The notes below the pieces were generated by a model. It worked only from the letters and a program-made list of their open reading frames with translations. It ran no database searches and was not told where the DNA came from. The position numbers and the translations under genes were made by a program. DNA of 64,000 nt from an uncultured Kangiella sp. (GTDB taxonomy: Bacteria > Pseudomonadota > Gammaproteobacteria > Enterobacterales > Kangiellaceae), in contig CANMKR010000003.1 in the NCBI GenBank assembly GCA_947498625.1, positions 434,001-498,000 of the forward strand, read 5' to 3'. This document shows positions 54,351 through 64,000 of the stretch, piece by piece (position 1 is the stretch's first letter; every line of letters starts with the position of its first letter).

Positions 54351-56189
54351 ATGGCAGAAAATTCGACTCAATCACAGCAATCGCAACTGAAGTTGCTGAT
54401 CGCTCGCGGTAAAGAGCAAGGTTATTTAACCTATGCTGAAGTAAACGATCACTTACCGCCAGACATTGTCGATCCAGAACAAATTGAAGGTATCATCCGT
54501 ATGATCAACGATATGGGCATACAGGTTTTTGAGTCAACACCTGATGCTGATGAGTTGGTATTAAACGATGATTCTGTCACTGATGAAGATGCGGCCGAAG
54601 AAGCTGCGGCGGCTTTAGCGAGTGTTGATAGTGAATTTGGTCGCACCACCGATCCTGTGCGTATGTATATGCGTGAAATGGGCACTGTAGAGCTATTGAC
54701 GCGCGAAGGCGAAATCGATATTGCAAAACGTATTGAAGAAGGCTTAAAACAGGTTCTAACGGCCATTGGTAAATACCCAGATACTATCCGTATTTTACTG
54801 GAAGAGTACGATGCTTATTTAGCAGAAGAAGGTCGATTAACGGATATCATTACTGGCTTTAGTGATGGCGAAGAAGAAGAGTTCGTTCAAGAAGAGTCAG
54901 AAGCAGCTAAGCTCGCAGAAGCTGAGAACTCAGATGACGATGACGACGAAGATGAAGAAGAGGCTGAAGTAGATACTGGTCCAGATCCTGAAGAAGCGGC
55001 AGCACGCTTTAAGGAATTAAAGAAGCAGTATAATAAAACCGTTAAAGCTGTCGCTAAATACGGTCGTAGCCATCAGTCAGGTATAAAACAAATCGATGTA
55101 ATGAATGAGCACTTTATGCAAATTCGTCTTGCCCCGCGTATGTTTGATTTCTTAGTTGTTAATCTTCGCTTAAAAATGGAAGGTATTCGCGAGCAAGAGC
55201 GAGCCATCATGAAAATGGCGGTCAATCGCTCGAAGATGCCGCGTAAAACCTTTATCACAACCTTCTCAGGTGCTGAAACTAACCCGGAATGGTTGCAAGG
55301 TCATTTAAAGAAAAAATCAAAATTTTCTGAAGCATTAAAAGAATACGAAGAAGATATTGAAAAAGCTCAACGTAAATTACAACTGATTGAGAATAGCTGT
55401 AACTTAACAGTGGTTGAAATTAAAGAAGCCAACCGTGAAATGTCGATTGGTGAAGCTAAAGCTCGTCGCGCTAAAAAAGAAATGGTTGAGGCGAACTTAA
55501 GATTAGTGATTTCGATTGCAAAAAAATACACTAACCGCGGTTTACAATTCTTAGACTTAATCCAAGAAGGTAATATTGGTTTGATGAAAGCCGTGGATAA
55601 GTTCGAATATCGTCGTGGTTACAAGTTCTCAACCTATGCAACTTGGTGGATCCGTCAGGCGATAACTCGCTCCATCGCTGACCAAGCGCGTACCATTCGT
55701 ATTCCTGTGCACATGATAGAAACTATCAACAAGTTAAATCGTATTTCGCGTCAAATGCTACAAGAAATGGGCCGTGAAGCGCAGCCTGAAGAATTGGCAG
55801 AGCGTATGGAAATGCCAGAAGATAAAATTCGTAAAGTCTTAAAAATCGCTAAAGAACCTATTTCTATGGAAACGCCGATTGGTGATGATGAAGATTCGCA
55901 TTTAGGTGACTTTATTGAAGATACTACTATCGACTCTCCGGTAGATGCCGCGACAGGCGAAAGCTTAAGAGAAGTCACCGGTGAAATCTTAGGTGGCCTA
56001 ACCGCACGTGAAGCGAAAGTATTGCGGATGCGCTTTGGTATCGACATGAACACCGATCATACCTTAGAAGAAGTAGGCAAGCAGTTTGATGTCACTCGTG
56101 AGCGTATTCGTCAGATTGAAGCAAAAGCTTTACGCAAACTGCGTCACCCTAGTCGCTCTGAAAAATTGCGTACTTACTTAGACGAGTAA
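54351..56189 (+). CDS. rpoD: RNA polymerase primary sigma factor RpoD (sigma-70)
   Basis: Housekeeping sigma factor. The 612 residues contain region 1.1 (about 1-80), region 1.2 ([21 protein letters not shown]) and a strongly acidic stretch near 180-205 in the non-conserved region. Region 2 ([28 protein letters not shown], with the -10 contacts [15 protein letters not shown]), region 3, and region 4 with the -35 helix-turn-helix ([27 protein letters not shown]) follow. A strong terminator follows the gene. Confidence 0.98.
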   Translation: MAENSTQSQQSQLKLLIARGKEQGYLTYAEVNDHLPPDIVDPEQIEGIIRMINDMGIQVFESTPDADELVLNDDSVTDEDAAEEAAAALASVDSEFGRTTDPVRMYMREMGTVELLTREGEIDIAKRIEEGLKQVLTAIGKYPDTIRILLEEYDAYLAEEGRLTDIITGFSDGEEEEFVQEESEAAKLAEAENSDDDDDEDEEEAEVDTGPDPEEAAARFKELKKQYNKTVKAVAKYGRSHQSGIKQIDVMNEHFMQIRLAPRMFDFLVVNLRLKMEGIREQERAIMKMAVNRSKMPRKTFITTFSGAETNPEWLQGHLKKKSKFSEALKEYEEDIEKAQRKLQLIENSCNLTVVEIKEANREMSIGEAKARRAKKEMVEANLRLVISIAKKYTNRGLQFLDLIQEGNIGLMKAVDKFEYRRGYKFSTYATWWIRQAITRSIADQARTIRIPVHMIETINKLNRISRQMLQEMGREAQPEELAERMEMPEDKIRKVLKIAKEPISMETPIGDDEDSHLGDFIEDTTIDSPVDAATGESLREVTGEILGGLTAREAKVLRMRFGIDMNTDHTLEEVGKQFDVTRERIRQIEAKALRKLRHPSRSEKLRTYLDE

Positions 56190-56221
56190 TTCAATTCGCG
56201 ATTTTAATTAAGATCTGATGT

Positions 56222-56255
56222 AAAAAGGCTTCCAATTGGAAGCCTTTTTATTTTA
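56222..56255. terminator. Bidirectional terminator after rpoD
   Basis: A perfect 28-base palindrome at 56222-56249: AAAAAGGCTTCCAA and its reverse complement. It has A and T tracts on both sides, so it ends rpoD on the plus strand and the convergent DUF4097 gene on the minus strand. Confidence 0.93.
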
Positions 56256-56275
56256 TTTGGGAAGTAATTTTTGAA

Positions 56276-57040
56276 TTAGTCTTTCCTGACTTCAATATCG
56301 CCATTGACCGTATCGAATAATAAGCGAGCATTACCGCTTTTATAGCGCCCTTCCATATCAGCACCAACATACTTACCTTCTTCAACTTCTATACCAAAGT
56401 CATTGGATAAGTCGCCATTCAAGGTTTCAGCATCCAATCTAAAACCTTCATTTTCAGGCAAGTAGACTTCGATATCACCGTTAACACTCTCAGATTTAAT
56501 ACGTTGATCGCCTTTAAATTGTTGCATGACAATTTTAACATCGCCATTGACAGTATCGACAGAAACATCTGAACCTGCATTTTCAATTTTGACTTTTCCA
56601 TTAACCGTTTCTACTTTCATGTCACCATACACATCACTGATAGCGACATTGCCGTTAACTGAGTCAATCATCTTTAAAACAACCTTATGAGGTACTTTCA
56701 AACGGAATTCGACTTCGCCCGAAGAGCCATTCCATCCACCAAACCAACTCGACTTTTTCTTAAACTCTACATCCACTGAAAAATGATTCGATGAGGCATC
56801 AATTTCGACTTCTATACGCTCTAAATCATCCTTATCATCTGCACTGACGGTATATTCCAATTGGATTTGATCACGATCCCAGCCTTCGAGTTTAATGTTG
56901 CCGTTAATGTTTTCCACTCGAACGGTACCGTTACTGCTAAAGCTGTAAGTTTCTGAAAACTCACGCTCAACATCGGCGATTACACCAAATGATAAAGTAG
57001 TTGCTGCTAGTGCCAATACTGACTTCGTTAATATGTTCAT
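56276..57040 (-). CDS. DUF4097-type exported beta-repeat protein
   Basis: A 254-residue protein with a signal peptide (LALAATTLSFGVIADVE, cleavage near residue 22). Several VNGNIK-, VNGKVK-, VNGDVK- and VNGDIE-type repeats spaced about 20 residues apart indicate a beta-helix-like fold, as in the DUF4097 adhesin-like family. The function is unknown; similar proteins are often linked to envelope stress systems. It converges with rpoD and is followed on its own strand by the shared terminator. Confidence 0.85.
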   Translation of the reverse strand: MNILTKSVLALAATTLSFGVIADVEREFSETYSFSSNGTVRVENINGNIKLEGWDRDQIQLEYTVSADDKDDLERIEVEIDASSNHFSVDVEFKKKSSWFGGWNGSSGEVEFRLKVPHKVVLKMIDSVNGNVAISDVYGDMKVETVNGKVKIENAGSDVSVDTVNGDVKIVMQQFKGDQRIKSESVNGDIEVYLPENEGFRLDAETLNGDLSNDFGIEVEEGKYVGADMEGRYKSGNARLLFDTVNGDIEVRKD

Positions 57041-57097
57041 TGTAAATCTCTCACTTTTGTTTCGTTTCTTATTAGATGTGGTGATTTGAAAAAGGGT

Positions 57098-58930
57098 TTA
57101 GTCGAATTTCAATTTATCCAATAATTTCTTTTTTAGCTCATCTTCAAGCTCTTTCTTTTTATCATCAATTTCTTTATCAATTTGCGATTTATACTTGGCT
57201 TTCAAGATACTTTCAAAATCTATACTAGGCTTAGGTTCTGTCCAGGTACCTTTCAACTCAAATGGTAAATTAACTCCGGTCAATTGCGGGTATTTTTTCT
57301 CTAGCTGCTCTTTAAGTGCACCTTTTAATACCAGTTGAAAATTGCCAGCCAAGCTTTCTTTATTAGCATTTGTGCTTGCAGCTCCCAGCAAATCAAATAA
57401 TGGCGTAACTAAAGCGATATTATTAAGTTGAATCAGGCCCTTATCCGCTTTCAAATCGCTTTTTAAACCGGCAAAACTAGTTTTCCCTTTAAAAGAATCC
57501 GCGGTGGTAAGAGTTTGTAGATTGATACCCGACTCAATGATTTTATTCAAATCCCAGCCACTCAAAGCACCATTGGATAAATTAATAGCGCCAGTGCCTG
57601 ATAAGTTCTGCAGCATTTGTTTTACTTCTGTTCCGCGCGTCGACAAATTTAAATCCAAATCGCCCAAACCCGATAATTTATCCAGTTCAAACATTTCACT
57701 GATTAAATCACCCACTTGAATTTTTTGCATCCGAGGAGAGACACTTAAGGCTAATGGAGAGCTAGCAAAATTAATACTAGCGTCACTGCTGATGTCACCT
57801 TGAAAAGCGCTCGCTTTAAAGGGTTTTAACCATAAAGTAGTCCCTTTATTGGAAAGGTCGGCTTGTACGTTACTAAGTTTTGTCTTATTAAGGGTAATTG
57901 AGTCCGCAGCAAAAGTCCCTTTGACCCTAGCGCGCTTTAAAAAGTCGGCAATGGGTTTACCATCAAATGGCGCAGAAGCTTGTCCTGCGCCTTTAGTATC
58001 TGAAGCTAGCAAAGGGGTTAAATTTAGATCTTCAGCCTTAAGATTAAGCTGGATATCTTTGAAGGTACTAAAAGTCGCATTCAGGTCTATATCAAACTTT
58101 TGATTATCCGCCAGCAGGCTACCTAAATGACTTATTATACTGTTTTGATTGTTTAGGCTGACCTTTGAATCACCCGAAAGCTCTAAACGGTCCAACTTAT
58201 TACCCATGTTATCCATCACCGCGCTAGTCTTGCGCAAGGAAATTTCTCGTCCTCCAGTAGCCACATTTAATTCACTGTTCAACTGCCAGTCAGCTTCTGT
58301 TTTACCGCTGCCACTGATAAATTCGCCACTAGCACTGATTGGAGTCCATTGATCAAAAGCAAATTGATTGAGTTCAAACTGATTCAAACTGAAGCTTTGA
58401 GTCAGTTTGCCGTTAGGGTTGTATTGATTCAGTACAAAATCGTCTAAAGCAACACGGCTTACGCTTAAACTAGTTTCAGACTCAGCTGCTTCATTTTGAG
58501 AAAAGGGTTGAGCTTTTTGACTATTGGTTATTAATACATCAAGGTTAGAGCGGCCCTGTTTATCCCTTAACAAATTTAGCTCAGAGCCCGTTAGTTCGAT
58601 CGCCCCTATTTCTATCTGTCCTTTTAATAAAGGCATTAATTTAATACTGGCTTTTAATTCATTTACCGAGAGTAAATTTCGTTCGCGTTTAAAACCATCT
58701 GGGTTGGATAATTTGATTTTCCCTGTCTGCACCTCTAACCATGGAAAGAAATTCAAGGATAGATCTTCTTCAATGGTTAAATCGGCGCTCGTTTGCTCTT
58801 TAACCATGCTAATGGCACGGGATTTCAAGTTATCGCTATCAAATACATAAAAAGCGATGCCAACAAATAGTGCCAATATGATAAATAAACTGGTGATTAA
58901 CCAAAAAATCCCTTTTAGGAGCGATTTCAT
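57098..58930 (-). CDS. AsmA family protein
   Basis: A 610-residue protein with one N-terminal inner-membrane helix (about 7-30, IFWLITSLFIILALFVGIAFYVF). A large periplasmic region follows, with the AsmA pattern: LKLSNPDGF-like segment near 75, LMPLLKGQIEIGAIELTGSEL, and a C-terminal DLNLSTRGTEVKQMLQNLSGTGAINLSNGAL. AsmA relatives are thought to be bridge-like proteins that move phospholipids to the outer membrane. A Lys/Glu/Asp-rich charged tail ends the protein. It starts 58 bases upstream of the DUF4097 gene and may be co-transcribed with it. Confidence 0.9.
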   Translation of the reverse strand: MKSLLKGIFWLITSLFIILALFVGIAFYVFDSDNLKSRAISMVKEQTSADLTIEEDLSLNFFPWLEVQTGKIKLSNPDGFKRERNLLSVNELKASIKLMPLLKGQIEIGAIELTGSELNLLRDKQGRSNLDVLITNSQKAQPFSQNEAAESETSLSVSRVALDDFVLNQYNPNGKLTQSFSLNQFELNQFAFDQWTPISASGEFISGSGKTEADWQLNSELNVATGGREISLRKTSAVMDNMGNKLDRLELSGDSKVSLNNQNSIISHLGSLLADNQKFDIDLNATFSTFKDIQLNLKAEDLNLTPLLASDTKGAGQASAPFDGKPIADFLKRARVKGTFAADSITLNKTKLSNVQADLSNKGTTLWLKPFKASAFQGDISSDASINFASSPLALSVSPRMQKIQVGDLISEMFELDKLSGLGDLDLNLSTRGTEVKQMLQNLSGTGAINLSNGALSGWDLNKIIESGINLQTLTTADSFKGKTSFAGLKSDLKADKGLIQLNNIALVTPLFDLLGAASTNANKESLAGNFQLVLKGALKEQLEKKYPQLTGVNLPFELKGTWTEPKPSIDFESILKAKYKSQIDKEIDDKKKELEDELKKKLLDKLKFD

Positions 58931-59100
58931 AATAATGTCCGATGTTTAGCTTGTTTTTCTGATATAGACTTAGAGTAGCTGACAAATGTTAAGTTTCAAA
59001 CGTATCAGTGCAAATAATTAATAAAAGAATGAACTTTCTGCAACTTTAGCTCACTAAGTTAGTAGATATCTTGTCATAATATCTTATTTAGTAGACATTT

Positions 59101-59132
59101 AAAAAAGCCAATCAATTGATTGGCTTCTTTTT
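59101..59132 (-). terminator. Terminator after glnS
   Basis: AGCCAATCAATTGATTGGCT at 59106-59125 is a perfect palindrome. On the minus strand it is followed by six T, just downstream of glnS; on the plus strand CTTTTTT follows. Confidence 0.88.
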
Positions 59133-59166
59133 TCTGAGTGTTAAGGCGTCTACGCTTAAAGCTGCT

Positions 59167-60828
59167 TTAACCTTGCCAGGCGTTTCGTAGCGTCACGGTA
59201 CGGTTAAATACTAACTTCTCACCATAATCGAAACGATCTGCCGTAAAATAACCTTCTCTTTCAAACTGAAACCTATCTTCTGGTTTAGCATCCGCTAAGC
59301 TAGCTTCAACCATTGCCGTTTGTTCGCTGTAAGAATTTTCATTTAAAGCTTCTAAGAAGTTATCCATAGCGCCTGGATTATCAACTTTAAATAAACGATC
59401 ATACTGTCTAATTAAAGCTGGCTTAGCGTGCTTAGCTGAAACCCAATGAATCACTCCACGCACTTTGCGTCCTTCTGGATTTTTACCCAAAGTGTCAGGA
59501 TCGTAACTACAATGTAGTTCTGTGATGTCACCATTTGCATCATAAATTGCTTCATCGGCACGAATCACATAAGCATTGCGCAAACGCACTTCACCACCTT
59601 TAACCATGCGCTTATACTTCTTATTGGCTTCTTCGCGATAATCCGCGCGATCAATATAAAGCTCACGACTAAATGCTAGGGTACGAGTTCCCATCTCATC
59701 ATTTTTCGGATGATTTTTCCCCGTCAGCATTTCTTCTTTATCTTCAGGATAATTAGTAATGATTACTTTGATAGGATCCATTACTGCCATACGACGCTCG
59801 ACCGTTGCATCCAAATCATGCCGAACATTATCTTCCAGCAAAGTCATATCAGTCACACTATTTACTTTCGAGATACCAACAGCTTTACAGAAATTGCGAA
59901 TAGACATAGGGGTATAACCGCGACGGCGCATACCAGAAATAGTTGGCATTCGAGGATCATCCCAGCCATGGACCAAATTCTGCTCGACCAACTGGGTCAA
60001 TTTGCGCTTAGAAGTAATGGTGTAAGCTAGGTTTAATCGTGAAAATTCATACTGATAAGGTCTTGCAGGAATATCCAAGTTATCTAAAACCCAATCATAC
60101 AAAGGACGATTAACCTCAAACTCAAGGGTACAGAGTGAATGAGTAATTTCCTCTAAAGCATCAGAAATACAGTGAGTAAAATCGTACATTGGGTAAATGC
60201 ACCACTTATCGCCAGTTTTAATATGGTGCATACGTTTAATGCGATACAAAACAGGATCACGCATCAACATATTGGGATGACTCATGTCTATTTTCCCACG
60301 CAAGACCATTTTGCCGTCTTCAAACTCTCCTGCGCGCATCCGCTCAAACAAGTCTAAACTTTCTGCTACAGGTCTATTTCGATAAGGACTTTCTGTTCCT
60401 GCAACTTGGAAGTTACCACGCGCTTCTTTCATGGCTTCCGGCGAAGACTCGTCTATGTAAGCCAAGCCTTTTTCAATCAGTTGCTTAGCAAAGCCATACA
60501 AGTCTTCGAAATAATCCGATGCGTTATGAACCTCTTGATGCCACTCAAAACCCAACCATTTCACGTCTTCTTGAATAGCTTTAGCAAATTCTTCTGACTC
60601 TTTTTCTGGATTGGTATCATCAAAGCGCAAATTACATACTGCGCCATGTTCTTGATAAGCTTCAGCAATACCAAAATTTAGGCAAATCGACTTAGCATGG
60701 CCCACATGTAAATAACCATTTGGCTCAGGCGGAAAACGGGTATGGACACGGCCATCGTTTTTTCCTTCGGCTAAGTCTTTATCAATAATATTTCTAATAA
60801 AATCAGTATATTTTACGGTTTCGCTCAT
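59167..60828 (-). CDS. glnS: Glutamine-tRNA ligase
   Basis: Class I aminoacyl-tRNA synthetase that charges tRNA-Gln. About 553 residues. The HIGH-type motif HVGH lies at 41-44 in [15 protein letters not shown], and the KMSKS-type site is in TITSKRKL near 260. [15 protein letters not shown] supports glutamine over glutamate specificity. The anticodon-binding beta-barrels make up the last 200 residues. I use the ATG at 60828; a GTG nine bases upstream is the other option. Confidence 0.97.
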   Translation of the reverse strand: MSETVKYTDFIRNIIDKDLAEGKNDGRVHTRFPPEPNGYLHVGHAKSICLNFGIAEAYQEHGAVCNLRFDDTNPEKESEEFAKAIQEDVKWLGFEWHQEVHNASDYFEDLYGFAKQLIEKGLAYIDESSPEAMKEARGNFQVAGTESPYRNRPVAESLDLFERMRAGEFEDGKMVLRGKIDMSHPNMLMRDPVLYRIKRMHHIKTGDKWCIYPMYDFTHCISDALEEITHSLCTLEFEVNRPLYDWVLDNLDIPARPYQYEFSRLNLAYTITSKRKLTQLVEQNLVHGWDDPRMPTISGMRRRGYTPMSIRNFCKAVGISKVNSVTDMTLLEDNVRHDLDATVERRMAVMDPIKVIITNYPEDKEEMLTGKNHPKNDEMGTRTLAFSRELYIDRADYREEANKKYKRMVKGGEVRLRNAYVIRADEAIYDANGDITELHCSYDPDTLGKNPEGRKVRGVIHWVSAKHAKPALIRQYDRLFKVDNPGAMDNFLEALNENSYSEQTAMVEASLADAKPEDRFQFEREGYFTADRFDYGEKLVFNRTVTLRNAWQG

Positions 60829-61004
60829 GCTGCTCACTTCAAGGAGTAATCACACTCATTAGTATGAATAAGTGGGGATTTTAGCGGTATTTACAAGCCA
60901 GTGCGAATGCTTTTAGCAAATTTATCAAAGCATACTCAATTTCTTCCTTTTTAGGTTTGAATAAGCGACAATATAGTCATTAAGAGTAATTTTGAGGCCT
61001 TATT

Positions 61005-61226
61005 TTGGCTGCAGCAAAGAAAAACAATTTTGAAAATCAACTGGAAGAATTAGAAGCCATTGTTGATCAGTTAGAAGATGGTGATTTGCCATTAGATGAA
61101 GCCTTAAAGATATTTGAAAAAGGGGTAAAACTGTCACGTCAATGCCAAAAGCATTTAGCCGAAGCAGAACAAAAAGTTACTATTTTAATGAATGGTAAAG
61201 AAGAAATATTTGATGCCGAAGAATAA
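61005..61226 (+). CDS. xseB: Exodeoxyribonuclease VII small subunit
   Basis: The 73-residue small subunit that joins XseA to degrade single-stranded DNA. FENQLEELEAIVDQLEDGDLPLDEALKIFEKGVKLSRQC is a full match to the family pattern. The start is TTG at 61005, with GAGG about nine bases upstream. It is immediately followed by ispA, as is usual in gammaproteobacteria. Confidence 0.95.
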   Translation: MAAAKKNNFENQLEELEAIVDQLEDGDLPLDEALKIFEKGVKLSRQCQKHLAEAEQKVTILMNGKEEIFDAEE

Positions 61227-62171
61227 ATGCACGCCATAAAAACTCCAGCCATGCCTATAAATACTTCCACTCTTACTATCGATGGCTTTGCAGCTGAAAT
61301 CAATCAATGGCAACAAAGGATTGAGCGCATTATTGCTAATTCCTTACCAAGCGACAGTATAGAGCCGCATAATTTACACCAAGCCATGCGCTACTCAGCA
61401 TTGAATGGTGGTAAGCGGGTTAGACCCTTATTGGTTTACTTAACCGGCTTAGCATTTAATGCCAAATTAGAAGATCTCGATCAAGCTGCTTTAGCCGTAG
61501 AGTTAATTCACTGCTATTCATTGGTACATGATGACCTACCAGCGATGGATGATGATGATTTAAGGCGAGGTAAAGCGACTTGTCATATCGAGTTTGACGA
61601 AGCCACTGCTATTTTAGCTGGCGATGCTTTGCATACTCTAGCCTTTGAAATTTTATCGGCCTCAAAATTCAGCAACTTGGCTCAACCGCAACAACTCAGC
61701 ATGTTGTCTTTATTAGCCCAAGCAAGTGGCTCCTTAGGTATGGGCGGCGGTCAAGCTATTGATTTAGCGTCCACCAATAAAACCATCGATTTGCCGATGT
61801 TAGAGAATATGCATCGCATGAAAACAGGAGCCTTGATAAAAGCCAGCGTCTTACTTGGAGCCCTTTGTGCTGGCTCAATCGAGCCTTCTGAACAGGCTCT
61901 ACTAGAAGAGTATGCCGACACCATTGGCTTAGCTTTTCAAGTACAAGACGATATTCTAGATATAGAATCTGACACAGAAACTTTAGGTAAACCACAAGGC
62001 TCCGATCAAGAAAAAGATAAAAACACTTATCCGGCATTAATTGGAATTGATGGTTCTAAGCAAAAATTACAAGATTTATTAAGCTTGGCGCTACAAGCCT
62101 TGGACAAGTTGCCGTACAATACCGCCAACCTCGCGCAGCTAGCGCACTTTATTACCCAGCGACGCCACTAA
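61227..62171 (+). CDS. ispA: Farnesyl diphosphate synthase IspA
   Basis: Polyprenyl synthase that builds C15 farnesyl diphosphate from IPP and DMAPP. The 314 residues include GGKRVRPLLVY near 61-71, the first aspartate-rich motif DDLPAMDDDD at 102-111 and the second DDILD near 239-243. A Phe/Tyr near 95-97 (HCYSLVHDD) at the chain-length position fits a short-chain product. The ATG follows the xseB stop directly. A second ATG eight codons in is a less likely start. dxs follows in the same operon. Confidence 0.94.
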   Translation: MHAIKTPAMPINTSTLTIDGFAAEINQWQQRIERIIANSLPSDSIEPHNLHQAMRYSALNGGKRVRPLLVYLTGLAFNAKLEDLDQAALAVELIHCYSLVHDDLPAMDDDDLRRGKATCHIEFDEATAILAGDALHTLAFEILSASKFSNLAQPQQLSMLSLLAQASGSLGMGGGQAIDLASTNKTIDLPMLENMHRMKTGALIKASVLLGALCAGSIEPSEQALLEEYADTIGLAFQVQDDILDIESDTETLGKPQGSDQEKDKNTYPALIGIDGSKQKLQDLLSLALQALDKLPYNTANLAQLAHFITQRRH

Positions 62172-62191
62172 ACGGTATTATTAGTTAGATT

Positions 62192-64000
62192 ATGAGCGAT
62201 AACTCTTATTCAATTTTGCAAACTATTGATTCTCCCATTCAACTTAGAGAACTGGAGAAAGATCAGTTATTGCTTTTAGCCGACGAGTTACGTCAATACT
62301 TGATTGATACCATCAGCGGTTGCGGTGGTCACTTCGCTGCCGGTTTAGGTACCGTTGAGTTAACTGTCGCTTTACACTATATATTTAATACCCCGGACGA
62401 CAGAATCGTTTGGGACGTCGGCCATCAAGCTTATCCGCACAAGGTACTTACAGGACGCCGTGATCAATTAGCGACCATCCGTCAAACTGATGGTTTGCAC
62501 CCCTTCCCTGTTAGAACTGAATCCGAATACGATACTTTTGCTGTTGGCCACTCCAGCACCTCCATTAGTGCAGCTCTTGGCATGGCCATGGCTGCTAAAC
62601 AAAAAGGCGAAGAACGTCATTGCGTCGCGGTGATTGGTGATGGAGCATTAACTGGCGGCATGGCATTTGAAGCCATGAATCACGCTGCAGATACCGACAC
62701 CAACATGTTAGTGATTTTGAATGACAATGAAATGTCGATTTCAGAAAACGTTGGCGCCTTAAATAAATACTTAGCAAAGCTATTAGCTGGGCGCTTTTAT
62801 CAACGCGTTCGTGAAACTGGCAAAAAAGCACTGCATGGCATGAAGCCATTATCTGACTTTGTGGGTCGTGCTGAAGAGCATATGCGCGGTATGCTGCTGC
62901 CTGGCACTTTATTTGAAGAGTTAGGTTTTCATTATATTGGCCCAATCGACGGTCATGATTTGCCTACACTCTTAAGTACCTTAGAAACAATAAAAACACT
63001 TAAAGGCCCTCAGTTTCTACACATTGTTACGCGAAAAGGCAAAGGCTATGAGCCAGCGGAAAATGACCCTATTGCATATCATGGCGTGCCTATTTTCGAT
63101 CCTAAAGTGACTGACTTGCCTAAAGGTGTAAAACCAAAAACCTATTCAAATATCTTTGGCGATTTCTTATGTGATATGGCTGCGCAAGACGAACGCTTGG
63201 TAGGCATTACACCAGCAATGCGTGAAGGCTCGGATATGATCCGTTTTTCACGTGAATTTCCTGAGCGATATTTTGACGTAGGGATCGCCGAGCAGCATGC
63301 GGTGACTGTTTCTGCAGGATTAGCGTGCGAAGGGTTAAAACCCGTTTGTGCCATCTACTCAACATTCTTACAACGTGGTTACGATCAATTAATACACGAT
63401 GTTGCCTTACAAGAGCTCGATGTTCTATTCGCCATTGACCGTGCAGGTTTAGTTGGCGGCGATGGCGCGACGCATAATGGGGCATTCGACATTAGCTTCT
63501 TACGCTGTATCCCGAACATGGTCATTATGGCACCTAGCGATGAAAACGAATGTCGTCAATGCCTATATACTGGCTATATGTATGAAGGGCCTGCAGCGGT
63601 TCGGTACCCTCGCGGAATGGGAAGCGGCGTTGTACCTCAAGAAATTTTTACCCCTTACCCGCTAGGCAAAGGTGAGATGAAACGTACCGGTGCAAAAGTG
63701 GCGATCCTTTCTTTTGGATCTATGTTGCCACTAGCGATGGAAACGGCGGAAGAAATCGATGCCAGCGTTGCTGATATGCGTTTTGTAAAACCGCTGGATG
63801 AAACTTTGATAAAAGAGTTAGCAGACTCTCATGATTTATTTATTACTCTAGAAGAGAATGCCATCATGGGTGGCGCCGGTAGTGCGGTGAATGAATTTAT
63901 TCTAGAAAATAATATTCAAATTAGAGTGAGAAACTTAGGCTTACCCGATCGCTTTATTGAACATGGTGATACTAAAGATTTATTCGAACGAATTGAGCTG
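62192..64000 (+). CDS. dxs: 1-deoxy-D-xylulose-5-phosphate synthase Dxs, cut at window edge
   Basis: TPP-dependent enzyme for the first step of the MEP isoprenoid pathway. The frame is open from the ATG at 62192 to the last base, 603 codons, so about 20-40 C-terminal residues are missing compared with E. coli Dxs (620). Landmarks are GGHFAAGLG with His47, the TPP motif GDG at 149-151 through Asn177, MSISENVG, and the catalytic glutamate near 370 in VGIAEQHAV. It is third in xseB-ispA-dxs, placing two isoprenoid genes together. Confidence 0.97.
   Translation, partial: MSDNSYSILQTIDSPIQLRELEKDQLLLLADELRQYLIDTISGCGGHFAAGLGTVELTVALHYIFNTPDDRIVWDVGHQAYPHKVLTGRRDQLATIRQTDGLHPFPVRTESEYDTFAVGHSSTSISAALGMAMAAKQKGEERHCVAVIGDGALTGGMAFEAMNHAADTDTNMLVILNDNEMSISENVGALNKYLAKLLAGRFYQRVRETGKKALHGMKPLSDFVGRAEEHMRGMLLPGTLFEELGFHYIGPIDGHDLPTLLSTLETIKTLKGPQFLHIVTRKGKGYEPAENDPIAYHGVPIFDPKVTDLPKGVKPKTYSNIFGDFLCDMAAQDERLVGITPAMREGSDMIRFSREFPERYFDVGIAEQHAVTVSAGLACEGLKPVCAIYSTFLQRGYDQLIHDVALQELDVLFAIDRAGLVGGDGATHNGAFDISFLRCIPNMVIMAPSDENECRQCLYTGYMYEGPAAVRYPRGMGSGVVPQEIFTPYPLGKGEMKRTGAKVAILSFGSMLPLAMETAEEIDASVADMRFVKPLDETLIKELADSHDLFITLEENAIMGGAGSAVNEFILENNIQIRVRNLGLPDRFIEHGDTKDLFERIEL

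Overview
The window is a chromosomal segment of a marine-type gammaproteobacterium. GC content is low to moderate, estimated by eye at about 40%. The gene set is nearly all housekeeping: a biotin cluster, glnE, cca, uppP, a folate cluster, plsY, tsaD, the rpsU-dnaG-rpoD macromolecular synthesis cluster, glnS, and xseB-ispA-dxs. Protein styles and gene order suggest an Oceanospirillales or Kangiellaceae-like organism, but that is a guess from memory and not a search result. Genes are densely packed on both strands. I saw no rRNA, tRNA, prophage, transposase or CRISPR array.

Layout. 1-8.7 kb: tail of an alpha/beta hydrolase, a small lipoprotein, then the biotin genes. On the minus strand these run bioB-bioF-bioH-bioC and, beyond a plus-strand coiled-coil gene, bioD; bioA is not here. 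comF diverges from bioB, and a near-consensus BirA operator overlaps the comF start. A secreted protein and a serine hydrolase follow. 8.8-17.5 kb: a MATE exporter, a GNAT acetyltransferase, a His/Arg-rich exported protein, a translationally coupled pair of exported zinc peptidases, nfuA and a DUF4156 lipoprotein. 17.5-18.76 kb: a small AT-rich island of three little genes, two of which end inside CATAACAA motifs resembling integron attC edges. 18.76-23.3 kb: aspartate kinase, a 58-residue zinc-finger protein and glnE.

23.4-42 kb: lemA with an M48 peptidase, a GGDEF-EAL protein, a CYTH-CHAD protein, a DUF47-Pit phosphate module, a YgiM-like SH3 protein, putA, rsmF, a gspA-gspB-like pair, a DUF4124 protein, cca and a small secreted protein. 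42-50 kb: uppP, a small membrane protein, a MidA-type methyltransferase, a pteridine reductase, folK and folB on the minus strand; then plsY, a Bcr/CflA exporter, nhaA and an AraC-GyrI regulator on the plus strand. 50-64 kb: tsaD, rpsU-yqeY-dnaG-rpoD, a DUF4097 protein, an AsmA protein, glnS, xseB, ispA and the start of dxs, which is cut by the window edge.

The order glnE, ygiF-like, ygiM-like, cca, uppP, folB, plsY, tsaD, rpsU, dnaG, rpoD is the same as I recall in Escherichia coli, with extra modules inserted between the backbone genes. The items most worth a second look are the BirA operator inside the comF start, the attC-like cassette remnant at 17.75-18.76 kb, a repeated ATTCCCG hairpin element at two loci, and an inverted repeat in the promoter of the His-rich protein.
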